A stretch of DNA of 64,000 nucleotides from an uncultured Chthonomonadaceae bacterium (lineage in GTDB: Bacteria > Armatimonadota > Fimbriimonadia > Fimbriimonadales > Fimbriimonadaceae), in contig CAMLDW010000008.1 in assembly GCA_946479035.1 (NCBI GenBank), positions 11,015-75,014 of the forward strand, in the 5' to 3' direction. The notes beneath the pieces are model-generated. The model worked only from the letters and a program-made list of their open reading frames with translations. It was not told where the DNA came from and did not search any database. The translations under genes and the position numbers were made by a program. Below, one piece after another: positions 43,808 through 53,013 of the stretch. Positions within the stretch are counted from its first letter, which is position 1, and every line of letters begins with the position of its first letter.

Positions 43808-44944
43808 CTACGAGGCTGCCTTGGGCTGGTCGGTCGCGGCGTTCGAGACAGTGATCGACTTGGCGGTCGGCTGCACTTTGACCCAGTCGCCCTCGCGCCG
43901 GAGCTCCTTTGCGCCCTTGATGGTCCCCTTTGGCAACGGCACCCAGATCGCGTACCCGACCAGGCACTCGGGCACGGTCAGGTTCCACTCGGGCTTTTCG
44001 GTCGCAGCCTTCAGACACGCCCTGTAGTAGTCCATCGCGTCGCGCCCGGTCGAGAGCATCACTGTGCGGCCGAACGTCTTGTGCGGCATGAGCTCGGCGA
44101 GATAGCTGGTGAGTCCGAGCAGTTCGGCGTATCCCTTCACGCTCTTCGAGGCGAGCAGGGCCAAGTTCGGGCCGGATGTGCCCACGCGGCGCAGGTCGGG
44201 GACGATCTTGTCCCAGTAGAACTTGCGCATGTCCTTGAGGCTCGTGCCCATCATGTCGTCGGGGGTCAACCTCTTGTACTCGAGCTCTTTGTAAAGCCAG
44301 GTCATGAAGACGCGCTCTCCCATGTCGCCGCTGGCCCACTGCTCCGGCTTGGTGTAGCCGCCGATCGGGGGCCACGTCGCATGGCCGTACTCGTGCGCGA
44401 CCTCGCGCGCGAACTCCGACCTGTCTTTGAGAGTCGGCACCGCATAGATGTAGATCGTGTTCACGCGCGTCGGGCTTCCGTTCTGGTCCAACTGGTACGG
44501 GTCCTCCATCGTGCGCTGTTCGCCGCCGGGATCGCCGCCAAAGCAGAGGTAGATGTCCACGGTGCGGTGAAAGATGTATTCGGAGTGGTCGGAGTTGAGG
44601 CGCCAGCGGTTGAAGTCCCAGAGCCGCATCAGCTCGCGGGCGACCAGGTCCGTGGGGTCGTCCTCAGCGGGACGGAACTGGTTGAAGACCTCGATCCTCG
44701 CGTTGTAGCCCTCGTTCTCGCTGTCTCGCGCAAAGCCGCTGGTCATGTACTCGAAGTCCCAGCCGTTCAGGGGAGACTTCTTGGGCTGTTCGAGCTTGCT
44801 GAGGCGCGCGCTGAGCATTAGCAGCTCCTGCCCCTTGTCGACGCTCTTTAGCGTCATCTGGCGGCCCGAGGCGAACTCCGGCAGCGGCACCTGCTGCGTT
44901 CGTGCAGAGCCCAACAAGACAGCGGTTATCAGCGTCCCTAGCAC
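43808..44944 (-). CDS. Secreted HEYGH metallopeptidase-like protein
   Basis: 378 residues. The N terminus MLGTLITAVLLGSARTQQVP is a short signal. Residues 184-188 are HEYGH in FAREVAHEYGHATWPPIGGY, a zinc-peptidase HExxH-like variant in which two histidines lie four apart and Glu follows the first. A later Glu or His would be the third ligand (GERVFMTWLYKELEYK is a candidate). The remainder is not recognised. It starts at a GTG with GGAGG a few bases upstream. It stands between the flagellar run and trxB on the same strand. Confidence 0.65.
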   Translation of the reverse strand: MLGTLITAVLLGSARTQQVPLPEFASGRQMTLKSVDKGQELLMLSARLSKLEQPKKSPLNGWDFEYMTSGFARDSENEGYNARIEVFNQFRPAEDDPTDLVARELMRLWDFNRWRLNSDHSEYIFHRTVDIYLCFGGDPGGEQRTMEDPYQLDQNGSPTRVNTIYIYAVPTLKDRSEFAREVAHEYGHATWPPIGGYTKPEQWASGDMGERVFMTWLYKELEYKRLTPDDMMGTSLKDMRKFYWDKIVPDLRRVGTSGPNLALLASKSVKGYAELLGLTSYLAELMPHKTFGRTVMLSTGRDAMDYYRACLKAATEKPEWNLTVPECLVGYAIWVPLPKGTIKGAKELRREGDWVKVQPTAKSITVSNAATDQPKAAS

Positions 44945-44990
44945 GTCCCTCCTGTTTCTAACGACTGGGCCAGCGCCCCGTCACGTTCGA

Positions 44991-45917
44991 TCAATGCGCG
45001 AGCCATCTCTCGGCGTCGATCGCGGCCATGCAGCCGGTGCCTGCCGCAGTGACGGCTTGGCGGTAGGTCGGGTCGGTCACGTCGCCGCAGGCGAAAACGC
45101 CCGCGATCTTGGTCTTGGTCGATCCTGCCTCGACCTTCAAGTACCCGACGTCGTCCATGTCCAGGATCCCTTCAAAGAGGTCGCTGTTCGGCTTGTGTCC
45201 GATCGCGATGAACACGCCGTCCATCGGGACCTCTTTGCGGCTTCCGTCTTTGGCGCTCTTGATCACGATGCTTGTGACCTTCTTGTGCGGCTCCATATCG
45301 CCCTTGATCTCGTCGAGGATCGCGTTCGTCATTACCTCGACCTTTGGATTGTGCAACACGCGCTGCAGCATGATCTTGCTCGCACGGAAGTCGTCGCGCC
45401 GGTGGATGAGGTGGACCTTGCTCGCGTGCTTCGTGAGGTAGCTCGCCTCCTCCATCGCCGTATCGCCGCCTCCGACGACCGCGACCTCCTTTCCGCGAAA
45501 GAAGAACCCGTCGCACGTCGCGCACGCGCTGACGCCGTAGCCGCCGAACGTCACTTCGCTCTCGAGCCCGAGCCACTTGGCCGTCGCGCCGGTCGCGACG
45601 ATCACCGCCTTCGCCTCGTACACCGTGTCGCCGACATAGACCTTCTTGGTGTCGCCGCTCAAGTCCACTTTCGTGACGGTCTCGTCCCTGATCTCCGTCC
45701 CAAACCGCTCGCACTGCTTGCGAAAGTCCACCATCATCTGCGGACCCATCACGCCATCAGGGTAGCCGGGGTAGTTCTCGACGTCGGTGGTGATCATGAG
45801 CTGCCCTCCGGGCTGCTCTCCGGCCAAAACGAACGGGTGTAGGTCGGCGCGGGCTGCGTACAGGGCGGCTGTGTACCCGGCTGGACCGGAGCCGATGATG
45901 ATCACGTTTCGGACCAT
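44991..45917 (-). CDS. trxB: Thioredoxin reductase
   Basis: 308 residues with FAD motif IIIGSGPAGYTAALYAARAD, the redox pair C132-C135 (ACATCDGFFFRGK), the NADPH motif VAVVGGGDTAMEEASYL and the closing FACGDVTDPTYRQAVTAAGTG with CMAAIDAERWL. It reduces thioredoxin with NADPH; the two thioredoxin genes are at 28597-29290. The ATG at 45917 is divergent from an acetyltransferase. A TAAGAT box lies 12 bases ahead, leaving at most a very short leader. Confidence 0.96.
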   Translation of the reverse strand: MVRNVIIIGSGPAGYTAALYAARADLHPFVLAGEQPGGQLMITTDVENYPGYPDGVMGPQMMVDFRKQCERFGTEIRDETVTKVDLSGDTKKVYVGDTVYEAKAVIVATGATAKWLGLESEVTFGGYGVSACATCDGFFFRGKEVAVVGGGDTAMEEASYLTKHASKVHLIHRRDDFRASKIMLQRVLHNPKVEVMTNAILDEIKGDMEPHKKVTSIVIKSAKDGSRKEVPMDGVFIAIGHKPNSDLFEGILDMDDVGYLKVEAGSTKTKIAGVFACGDVTDPTYRQAVTAAGTGCMAAIDAERWLAH

Positions 45918-45991
45918 GGAAGTGGAAGCATCTTACCCAGGGGCCCAGTTCCTTTCTGCGTGCGCGCTGGGCCGTATAGAATCACAGGAGA

Positions 45992-46465
45992 ATGCCTCTG
46001 CATACGGTCCGCCTTGCGAAGACAGACGCCGACTATGCGGCCGCCCGGGGGCTCATCATCGAGTACGTGGAGTGGCTCGCAGAGGACTTTTGCTCCATAG
46101 GGTTCGAGGCCGAGATACTTGGGCTCAAGCAGATGTACAGCCCGCCGAAAGGTCTGCTCTTGCTCGCCTCTAACGATGGCGAGGCGGTCGGATGCATCGC
46201 CTATCGGGAGATCGGAGAGCGGCTTTGTGAGATGAAGCGGCTCTACGTCGCCCCGTCCGCCCGCGGGCAAGACCTCGGACGAAGGCTCGTGCGCGATCTG
46301 ATCGAGGCGGCAAGATCGGCGGGATACACCCGCATGCAGCTGGACACTCTGCCCAAACTGGCGGCTGCGCACGCGCTCTACAAGTCCCTCGGTTTCGTCG
46401 AGATCGAGCCGTACTATGAAAACCCGATCGAAGGCGTCACGTTCATGGCGCTCGATCTCGGCTAG
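45992..46465 (+). CDS. GNAT family N-acetyltransferase
   Basis: 157 residues, one GNAT domain. Motif A is RLYVAPSARGQDLGRRLVRD (the acetyl-CoA loop R/Q-x-x-G-x-G/A reads RGQDLGRR). Motif B is LPKLAAAHALYKSLGFVEIE. Substrate unknown. AGGAG sits only 1 base from the ATG, while TAGAAT ends 9 bases upstream. Its stop overlaps the DUF2339 stop on the opposite strand by 4 bases (CTAG). Confidence 0.9.
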   Translation: MPLHTVRLAKTDADYAAARGLIIEYVEWLAEDFCSIGFEAEILGLKQMYSPPKGLLLLASNDGEAVGCIAYREIGERLCEMKRLYVAPSARGQDLGRRLVRDLIEAARSAGYTRMQLDTLPKLAAAHALYKSLGFVEIEPYYENPIEGVTFMALDLG

Positions 46466-49239
46466 GCCGCCTTTGCATCCTCGCGCTGGCGCACGTAGAT
46501 GTACCCGCCCAAGATCAACAGCAGACCAAGGACGATCAGCACGATGATGCGGATGTACGCCTGCAGCGAGGAGAGGTCGACGAGCATCACCTTGGCGATT
46601 GTTATTCCAAAGAGCACAAGGCTCGTGATGCGCAGCGGCTTAGCGTCGTACACAAAGCCTAGCGCGAGCACCAGCGCGGCGTAGAGCGACCACGCGGTCG
46701 AGAGCGCGGCCTGCTCCTGCATCCCGCTGGCGAGAAGGACGAGCGCGAAAGCCCGCGCGAGCACGAACCACCCGAGCAGAGCGCCGAGCACGGAGAGAGA
46801 CTTGCGCTCATGGGCGTCCTTTCCGGAGCCAAGGGTGCACAGCACTATTGCGACGGACGTCACGAGCGTCACAATCAGTTGCTGACCATTGGGCGCATGC
46901 GACTCTACCGTCAGAACACCGATCCAGTACGCTGCGACCGAGCAGAGCGCGACGCCGCTCCCCACATACGCGAAGGTCGGCCATTTGCGCCACAGCGAAA
47001 CGCAGGCGAGGAGCGAGGCATAGAGGGCGAGCGCGAGCGCCGTCGCAGCCTGCGGGTGCAGCCCGACCGCCGGCAGCACGAGCAGCAGATAGAACAGCCG
47101 CGAGACCAAGTACCAACCGACGAACGCCGCGGTCGTCCACGCCTGTTGCCTATCGACGCCGTTGCGCGCCATCACCGTCGCCGTCGCCGCCATCGCTACG
47201 CACGCGAACGCGACCAGCGGCGCTTGCGCCGAGTACGTGAACGCAGTCGCCTCTCCCGCAATGCTCGACGCGTAGTAGACGACGGCCGCCACCGCGACGA
47301 CCGTCCCCACGACTGCGTTGCCCGACCACTTGGAGGCCTGCGCGACGAGCGCGAGCAACAGCGCGTAGGTGCACAGCGCTGCGACGATCGCCGGTTCCTG
47401 CGCCATGCGCACGGACGGGAGTTCCAGCAAGACACCGACCAAAGGGACGACGACGAGGCAGCCCAGGAGCGAGCTGAATATCGACACCGTGCGCTTCTCG
47501 CTGGTGTCCCTGCCGCTGCCCAGTGCGGAAACGACCAGCGCGGCGCTCATCAGCGCGAGCGCGGCAATCTGTCGGCCCTGGCTCGCCACGTGCTCGCCAG
47601 CGGAATCCGCCCAGTAGATGAAGGTCGCAAACCCCAAAAGTGCCATCGCAACGAGCGCTGGGCCCGGCCATTTGGTCCTTAGCGAGACAAGCGCGAGCAC
47701 GAGTGCGTAAGCCGCCGTCCCAAAGAGCACTGAGTAGCTACCAAGAGATGACGCCGAAACGAAGGAACCTCGCGCAAGTACCGGATAGAAGGCCACCGCA
47801 CCGACCGTCACCGCCTCTGCCATCTTCGCGTCCAACTTCCCGAACACGGCGGCGCAGTTCGCGATCCCCACCGCGATCGCGCCTAGCATGAGCAGCTCCT
47901 CGCGCGCCGGCGGCACGTGCGAGCCCATCGCGAAAGCGTAGGAGAGGATCGAGAGAACGACAAAGCAACCGCTGAAGAGGGCAGCGGGCCTCTCCACGCC
48001 GCTCTTGCGTACGTAGGCGAAGAGTGATGCGAGCAGGCCGAGCCCCGCGTATGCCAAGCACGCTTGCAGCGACGTAAAGCCCAACGGCGCGACCACGCTC
48101 GCGCTGGCGATAGCGCACGTGGCAAGGTACTTTCCGTGCGGTCTTTTGCGCACTGGCCACGCCAAACAACCGAGCGCGAGCGAGAACGCGACCACCGCCA
48201 CCGAGTGCGGCACGGGCAGAATGTGATCGGACCCGAACGCCATTGTCGCAACCGCCGTCGCGCCTCCGGCAGCGGCTACGAACCAACCCTTCGGGTCGAA
48301 CTCGCTGGGCACGAAGCGCAGGGCGTGCACCGCGATCGGCACGAGCGAAAACAGATAGAAGACGCTGATCGCGCCAGCGGCCGTCATCGCGTTGCGGTCC
48401 AGCGCGTCGAGCAGCACCGTCATCACAAAGAAGCCGGAGACCAGCCACAGCGCTTCGATCGCGCGAAGCCACTTGCGGTACCCGGCAAGAGCTGTCGCCG
48501 CGGCGACGATCAGGCCGCAAAGCACGAGCGACGCAACGTGGTCGTGCTTGTCCATCGGCAGGGCCGCGCCGACGAGCCCGCCGACAAACCCGATCGCCCA
48601 AAACGTCTTGGACGAGCGCCACCAGCTGAAACCGAGGTTCGCGAGGCTGAGGGCGAGAAAAAGCACGACAAGCGTTTCGCCTTCATAGAGGTGCTTGTAG
48701 ACGTGGCCGCCTGCAAAGCTCAAGTAGAGCCCGCACGAGCCGCCGCCCACGAGCACTTGCCCGAAGTCCTCTTTTTCGTTGATCTTCCAAAGGCCGACGC
48801 CGATCAGCGCGCCGCACAGCAGGAGCTCGCCAACGAACTGCATCTGCAGCGTGATCCATCCGCTTTGGATCGCGTACGCGACGAGATAGAGGATCCCTAG
48901 CAGCACGATGACGATCCCCACGCGCGGTAGGACCTGGCTGCCGAACTTGAACTCCGTGTCGACGCTCGGCGGCTTGGGTGCGCTGGGCGGTCTTGGCGCC
49001 GTGGGAGCGGCTTGTGCGTTTTGTGCTGGCGGCCGCTGCGGCACGGGCTGGACTTCGACCCCTGCCCAAGGCGAGTCCACCGGCGCGAGCTCAAAGACCT
49101 GGCGAGGCTCGTCGATGACGGGAGGCGGCCCTGACTGCATCCAAGGGGTGCGCTGCGCCAGTTGCTGGCGCAGTTCGGCGGTCTCCCTTTCTAGTTTTTC
49201 GACCCTCTCCCGCAGGCCTTCGAGTTCGTCGGACGCCAT
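46462..49239 (-). CDS. DUF2339 family large polytopic membrane protein
   Basis: 925 residues. The N terminus is a coiled coil (LRERVEKLERETAELRQQLA), then a Pro-rich linker, then some 25 membrane helices. The opening of the membrane part (FKFGSQVLPRVGIVIVLLGI) and the glycine-rich QVLVGGGSCGLYLSFAGGHV match DUF2339 proteins, which have no assigned activity. The C terminus IYVRQREDAKAA is short and charged. Length and helix number are within the usual wide range. It is divergent from the M42 peptidase and convergent with the acetyltransferase. Confidence 0.85.
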   Translation of the reverse strand: MASDELEGLRERVEKLERETAELRQQLAQRTPWMQSGPPPVIDEPRQVFELAPVDSPWAGVEVQPVPQRPPAQNAQAAPTAPRPPSAPKPPSVDTEFKFGSQVLPRVGIVIVLLGILYLVAYAIQSGWITLQMQFVGELLLCGALIGVGLWKINEKEDFGQVLVGGGSCGLYLSFAGGHVYKHLYEGETLVVLFLALSLANLGFSWWRSSKTFWAIGFVGGLVGAALPMDKHDHVASLVLCGLIVAAATALAGYRKWLRAIEALWLVSGFFVMTVLLDALDRNAMTAAGAISVFYLFSLVPIAVHALRFVPSEFDPKGWFVAAAGGATAVATMAFGSDHILPVPHSVAVVAFSLALGCLAWPVRKRPHGKYLATCAIASASVVAPLGFTSLQACLAYAGLGLLASLFAYVRKSGVERPAALFSGCFVVLSILSYAFAMGSHVPPAREELLMLGAIAVGIANCAAVFGKLDAKMAEAVTVGAVAFYPVLARGSFVSASSLGSYSVLFGTAAYALVLALVSLRTKWPGPALVAMALLGFATFIYWADSAGEHVASQGRQIAALALMSAALVVSALGSGRDTSEKRTVSIFSSLLGCLVVVPLVGVLLELPSVRMAQEPAIVAALCTYALLLALVAQASKWSGNAVVGTVVAVAAVVYYASSIAGEATAFTYSAQAPLVAFACVAMAATATVMARNGVDRQQAWTTAAFVGWYLVSRLFYLLLVLPAVGLHPQAATALALALYASLLACVSLWRKWPTFAYVGSGVALCSVAAYWIGVLTVESHAPNGQQLIVTLVTSVAIVLCTLGSGKDAHERKSLSVLGALLGWFVLARAFALVLLASGMQEQAALSTAWSLYAALVLALGFVYDAKPLRITSLVLFGITIAKVMLVDLSSLQAYIRIIVLIVLGLLLILGGYIYVRQREDAKAA

Positions 49240-49337
49240 AGAGGTGCCTTAGCCCAGGGACATTGTACGTCCATCTCCGTGCCGAGACCGGATAGCGGGC
49301 CGTTCGTCGGTGCGTCGGCGCGGTAAAACCTGGCGAA

Positions 49338-50402
49338 ATGAACGTTCCACTGCTTAGGCGGCTCACCGAGGCGCACGGCGTGCCCGGACAAGAAGACGCC
49401 GTCCGCGCCATCGTCAAGCAAGAGCTCGGCAGGGTCTGCGAGCTCTCCGTCGACACGATGGGCAACATGTTCTGCCTCAAGCGCGCGACCAGGAAGCCGA
49501 AGAAAGGAGCCGCGAAGAAGCTTATGCTGGCCGCGCACATGGACGAGATAGGGTTTGTGGTCAAGTACATCGACGGAAGCGGCTATCTGCGCTTCAGCCC
49601 GCTCGGCGGCTGGGACCCGACGATGATGGCGGCGCAGCGCGTGTTCGTTCACACCAAGTCTGGCGCAGTGAACGGCCTCATGATGCCTAGCCGCAAGCCG
49701 AAGCACATGCTCAAGCCGGAAGAGCAGAACAGGGCGATGACCGTGGACGACTTCTTCATCGACGTCGGCATGACGAAGGCTGCGGCTGAAAGGCAGGTCC
49801 GCATCGGCGACATGGTCACAATGAACCGCACTCTGCAAGAGATGGGAGACCTCATCACGTGCAAGTCGATGGACGACCGCGCAGCCGTCTACGTTATGAT
49901 CGAGGCCATGAAGAAGGCAAGCTCGCACGAGGTCGACGTGTACGGCGTCGCGACGGTGCAGGAGGAGATCGGCCTGCGCGGTGCGACCGCCGCAGGCAGC
50001 GGCCTCAAGCCGGACATCTGCGTGGCGATCGACGTCACGCTCGCCAACGACATCCCGGGCCTGCCCGAAGAGCTGCACGTCACGAAGCTCGGCCAGGGCA
50101 CCGCGATCAAGTTCCTCGATTCGTCGCTCATCTGCCACCCCAAGCTCTTCGAGCACTTCCGCAGGCTCGCAGTCAAGAACAAGATCAAGCACCAGATCGA
50201 GCTCCTCCCGATGGGCGGCACCGACGCAGGCGGGGTCCAGCGCCAGCACGGCGGCATCCCGTCGTTCACGCTCAGCGTCCCGACGCGCTACATCCACACG
50301 GTGAACGAGACGATCCACAAGAAGGACCTGCAGGCCTCAGTGGATCTGCTCGCCAAGTACATCGAGGACGCGCACCGCGGCGACTACACCTATCGCGTGT
50401 AG
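49338..50402 (+). CDS. M42 family metallopeptidase
   Basis: 354 residues, the length of M42 aminopeptidases/tetrahedral peptidases. Metal ligands and catalytic residues are visible: LMLAAHMDEIGFVVKY (His and Asp), TCKSMDDRAAVYVMIEAM, ATVQEEIGLRGATAAG (catalytic EE), VAIDVTLANDIPG (Asp) and PTRYIHTVNETIHKKDL (His). It probably trims peptides in the cytoplasm. The upstream TAAAAC is 8 bases before the ATG, a weak leaderless box. It is divergent from DUF2339. Confidence 0.93.
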   Translation: MNVPLLRRLTEAHGVPGQEDAVRAIVKQELGRVCELSVDTMGNMFCLKRATRKPKKGAAKKLMLAAHMDEIGFVVKYIDGSGYLRFSPLGGWDPTMMAAQRVFVHTKSGAVNGLMMPSRKPKHMLKPEEQNRAMTVDDFFIDVGMTKAAAERQVRIGDMVTMNRTLQEMGDLITCKSMDDRAAVYVMIEAMKKASSHEVDVYGVATVQEEIGLRGATAAGSGLKPDICVAIDVTLANDIPGLPEELHVTKLGQGTAIKFLDSSLICHPKLFEHFRRLAVKNKIKHQIELLPMGGTDAGGVQRQHGGIPSFTLSVPTRYIHTVNETIHKKDLQASVDLLAKYIEDAHRGDYTYRV

Positions 50403-50532
50403 AGCCCCGGTTCGCCCGCCCAAAGTCACTGCGTCTGGGTGAGGAGCCGGTATGTCGTAGCGGCCAAAACTGCGGCGTTCAGCCTCAAAATGTGCGCGGC
50501 TAGGGTGGAGCCGGGCCCCGCGCGTGCCGAAA

Positions 50533-50538
50533 TATAAG
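50533..50538 (+). promoter_or_regulatory. -10 box TATAAG of the HDOD gene
   Basis: TATAAG lies about 42 bases before the ATG at 50580. GAGGAGAG follows it at 50542-50549, before an upstream GTG in another frame, so the true ribosome site is unclear. Confidence 0.35.
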
Positions 50539-50579
50539 GTCGAGGAGAGAAACCACTGGACTTGTGAGTGTGCGAGAGA

Positions 50580-51476
50580 ATGACCTTGGGTGAACCTCAG
50601 TTCGACGACTCAAAACTGCATAATCTGAGGCTCCTGGCAAGGCGCAGCGGGAACCTCAATGTCAGCGTCAATCAGGCCGTGAAGGTACTCGACCTCGTCC
50701 GTCGCAACGCCTCAGCCAACGAGATCGAATCCGCCGTCCAGCTCTCGCCAGAACTCTCCATCAACCTGGTCCGCCTCGCCTCTTCGCCCGCTTACGGTGC
50801 GATGGAGATCAGCAGCGTCAAGTTCGCGGTCGAGGTGCTCGGGTGGCGCGAGCTGGAGAGCCTCATGGTCACGATCATCGTGTCGTCCCTTGCCCAGGCC
50901 GCTAAGGGCGCGCAGGTGATCAACGCCCAGAAGCTGAGACAGAGGGCTCTAGTACAAGGCTTCATCGCCCGCGCCCTCGCGAAGACGCACTCAAAGGCTG
51001 CGCCTGAAGAGGTCTACACGGCCGGACTATTCCTCGACGCTGGCTACTTGTTGCTTGGCATCCACCACCCGATGCTCCTGCTCAACCTCAAGCGCACCTG
51101 CGAGAGGACGCCCGGCATCGATCTGCTCGAGGCAGAGACCCACGTGTTTGGTTTCACGCACGCTCACCTCTCTGCCGTGATGGCGGAGGAGTTCAAGTTG
51201 AGCCCTATGGTAGTTAACTGCCTGGGCTCGCACCACACGCCGATAGAGGCGGCCGCAGACTTCCAAGTCGAGGCAGACGTCTGTTCCGTCGCTTCGGGGC
51301 TCGCCGACGAGATGGGGCTCGACATCATCGAAGGGCTGCCGAGGGTCGGATACGACAAGTTCGCCTGCCAGCGCCTTGGAACAGAGCCCGAAACCCTCGC
51401 CAAGACCGTGGAGTCGCTCACAAGCAAGGCGTTCGTGGTCGCAGAAACGCTCGGTCAGTCGCAGAAGGCAGCGTAG
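50580..51476 (+). CDS. HDOD domain signalling protein
   Basis: 298 residues from the ATG at 50580; a GTG at 50568 gives 302. It is an HDOD protein: NVSVNQAVKVLDLVRRNASA, SPELSINLVRLASSPAYGAM, EVLGWRELESLMVTIIVSSL, AGLFLDAGYLLLGIHHPMLL, VNCLGSHHTPIEAA. HDOD domains lack the HD-GYP metal ligands and are thought to bind partners or regulate c-di-GMP proteins. No other domain is present. It converges on the sulfatase-fold gene, 4 bases apart. Confidence 0.87.
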   Translation: MTLGEPQFDDSKLHNLRLLARRSGNLNVSVNQAVKVLDLVRRNASANEIESAVQLSPELSINLVRLASSPAYGAMEISSVKFAVEVLGWRELESLMVTIIVSSLAQAAKGAQVINAQKLRQRALVQGFIARALAKTHSKAAPEEVYTAGLFLDAGYLLLGIHHPMLLLNLKRTCERTPGIDLLEAETHVFGFTHAHLSAVMAEEFKLSPMVVNCLGSHHTPIEAAADFQVEADVCSVASGLADEMGLDIIEGLPRVGYDKFACQRLGTEPETLAKTVESLTSKAFVVAETLGQSQKAA

Positions 51477-51480
51477 GGCG

Positions 51481-53013
51481 CTACCGCCTCGGCTCCAACT
51501 GGTCCGTCACGTCGACAAAACCGAGCGGTTGCGACCACGTGCTGTAGTACGAACGGTCATCGAGCATCGGGAGGCCCGCGCTGAGTATCCCGTCGAACAC
51601 GGCTCGAAAGCTGTTCTCAGGCGTGATCGTCGGATACAGCCTCGACCGCACTCCTGGCGGCGCGTAGTAAGCGGAAAGGATGGGAAACACCTCGTTTACG
51701 TCGGTACCGGCGAGAGACTCCTGGTCCAGACCGCTCTTTGGACCGTGGTCGCCCTGGATCATGATGATCGGCGGCGTGCCCGGCTCTGCCAAGAGCGCGT
51801 CCACCGTCTCCAGCGTCAGCTTTTCAATGTACTCGGCTTGGTCGCGGTAGGCGTCCCTGTACTCTTGCTTTGTCCCGACCACTCCAATGAAATGGCTTCC
51901 GTCGAGCAGCACGTACGGCCCGCGGGGCCTGCGCGCCTCGCCGTTCGGCCCAAAGACAAACGGCGGGTGCGGCGCGAGCACGTGGGCAATGACGAACTTT
52001 GGCGCTGAGCCCTTCTTGGCGAGCCGCTTGATGGCTTGGAATGCGCCCACGAGTGCAACCCTTCTGGAGTCGAACTGGCTTGTGATTACCTGGTCGCTGA
52101 ATCGGACAGGAGTCTTTTGCAGCAGCGCGCTGATGAAAAGCGTGCGGCCGCTGTCTCGTTGGATGTGGACGTCGACGTTCGGAAAAGAAAGCGCCGGAAA
52201 ACCCGTCGTGATCGCGAACGTCCTATACCCGAGCCCCTTCAGCGTCCTCGAGGCGAGGTTGTCGTCGATCGCCGCGTCGAGCGCCTTGCGTTCGCGGTCG
52301 GCGCTGCCAAGCGGCTTTGCCAGCGACTGCGCGTACGCGAAGTTGAGGCTCGAAGCGAGCGATATCTGCGTCTGCATGTAGTTGCTGTGCGCGCTCTCTG
52401 CCACATAGAAACCGCGGCTCTCCAGCTCCTTCTCCAGAGTTGGAGAACTGACGCCAAACTCGCGCTGCAGCACGTCGCCCCTGCCGTGTCCGTCGAGGAT
52501 GATGTAATAGATGTCCGGCAGCGCGCCTTCGGCCTTCGCTCCGATCGCACCGGCCCTGCCGAGCGACCGAAGTTGCGCATTCACAGCCAAGTGGGAACTG
52601 ACGATGCTGACGACTGCGAAGAGGCACATCAGCGAGCCAGTCGCGTTCAAGAGCAGGGTCAGCCGTCTTTCGCCCTTCCACTTCCACGCCGCAAGCACGG
52701 CAAGAGCCACCGCAAGCACGCTCCACGAGACGAGGAACAAGGTCGGATCGCCAAAGCCGCGCGGATCCACCGCGTCACTCAACGGGCCGAAAGTGAAGAA
52801 CGCGAACACGAGCGCCGATGAAAGTGCGGCGCCGCGCTGGGCGTCACGCAAGACCAGCCAACCGAGCCCCCAAAGCGCCAACGCCGCGACTGCGGTCTGC
52901 GCGCATGGCACCCACACGTCGCCGAGCGGGACGAGCGAGACGTTCGACGCGTACAGAGCGAGCACGGGGTGCATGCCAAAGAGCGCGGGGTGGAACGGGA
53001 CCGGGCGCTTCAT
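51481..53013 (-). CDS. Membrane-bound sulfatase/alkaline-phosphatase-fold protein
   Basis: About 510 residues from the ATG at 53013. Four or five membrane helices (to about residue 135), then a periplasmic domain: DIYYIILDGHGRGDVLQRE, where the metal-binding Asp and a potential nucleophile region lie, SNYMQTQISLASSLNFAYAQ, IAHVLAPHPPFVFGPNGEAR and IIMIQGDHGPKSGLD with the C-terminal metal-binding DH. The layout is that of phosphoglycerol- or phosphoethanolamine-transferase-like proteins, but no strict sulfatase CxPSR motif is present. The start overlaps the methyltransferase stop (ATGA). Probable role: modifying a surface polymer (inference). Confidence 0.8.
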   Translation of the reverse strand: MKRPVPFHPALFGMHPVLALYASNVSLVPLGDVWVPCAQTAVAALALWGLGWLVLRDAQRGAALSSALVFAFFTFGPLSDAVDPRGFGDPTLFLVSWSVLAVALAVLAAWKWKGERRLTLLLNATGSLMCLFAVVSIVSSHLAVNAQLRSLGRAGAIGAKAEGALPDIYYIILDGHGRGDVLQREFGVSSPTLEKELESRGFYVAESAHSNYMQTQISLASSLNFAYAQSLAKPLGSADRERKALDAAIDDNLASRTLKGLGYRTFAITTGFPALSFPNVDVHIQRDSGRTLFISALLQKTPVRFSDQVITSQFDSRRVALVGAFQAIKRLAKKGSAPKFVIAHVLAPHPPFVFGPNGEARRPRGPYVLLDGSHFIGVVGTKQEYRDAYRDQAEYIEKLTLETVDALLAEPGTPPIIMIQGDHGPKSGLDQESLAGTDVNEVFPILSAYYAPPGVRSRLYPTITPENSFRAVFDGILSAGLPMLDDRSYYSTWSQPLGFVDVTDQLEPRR

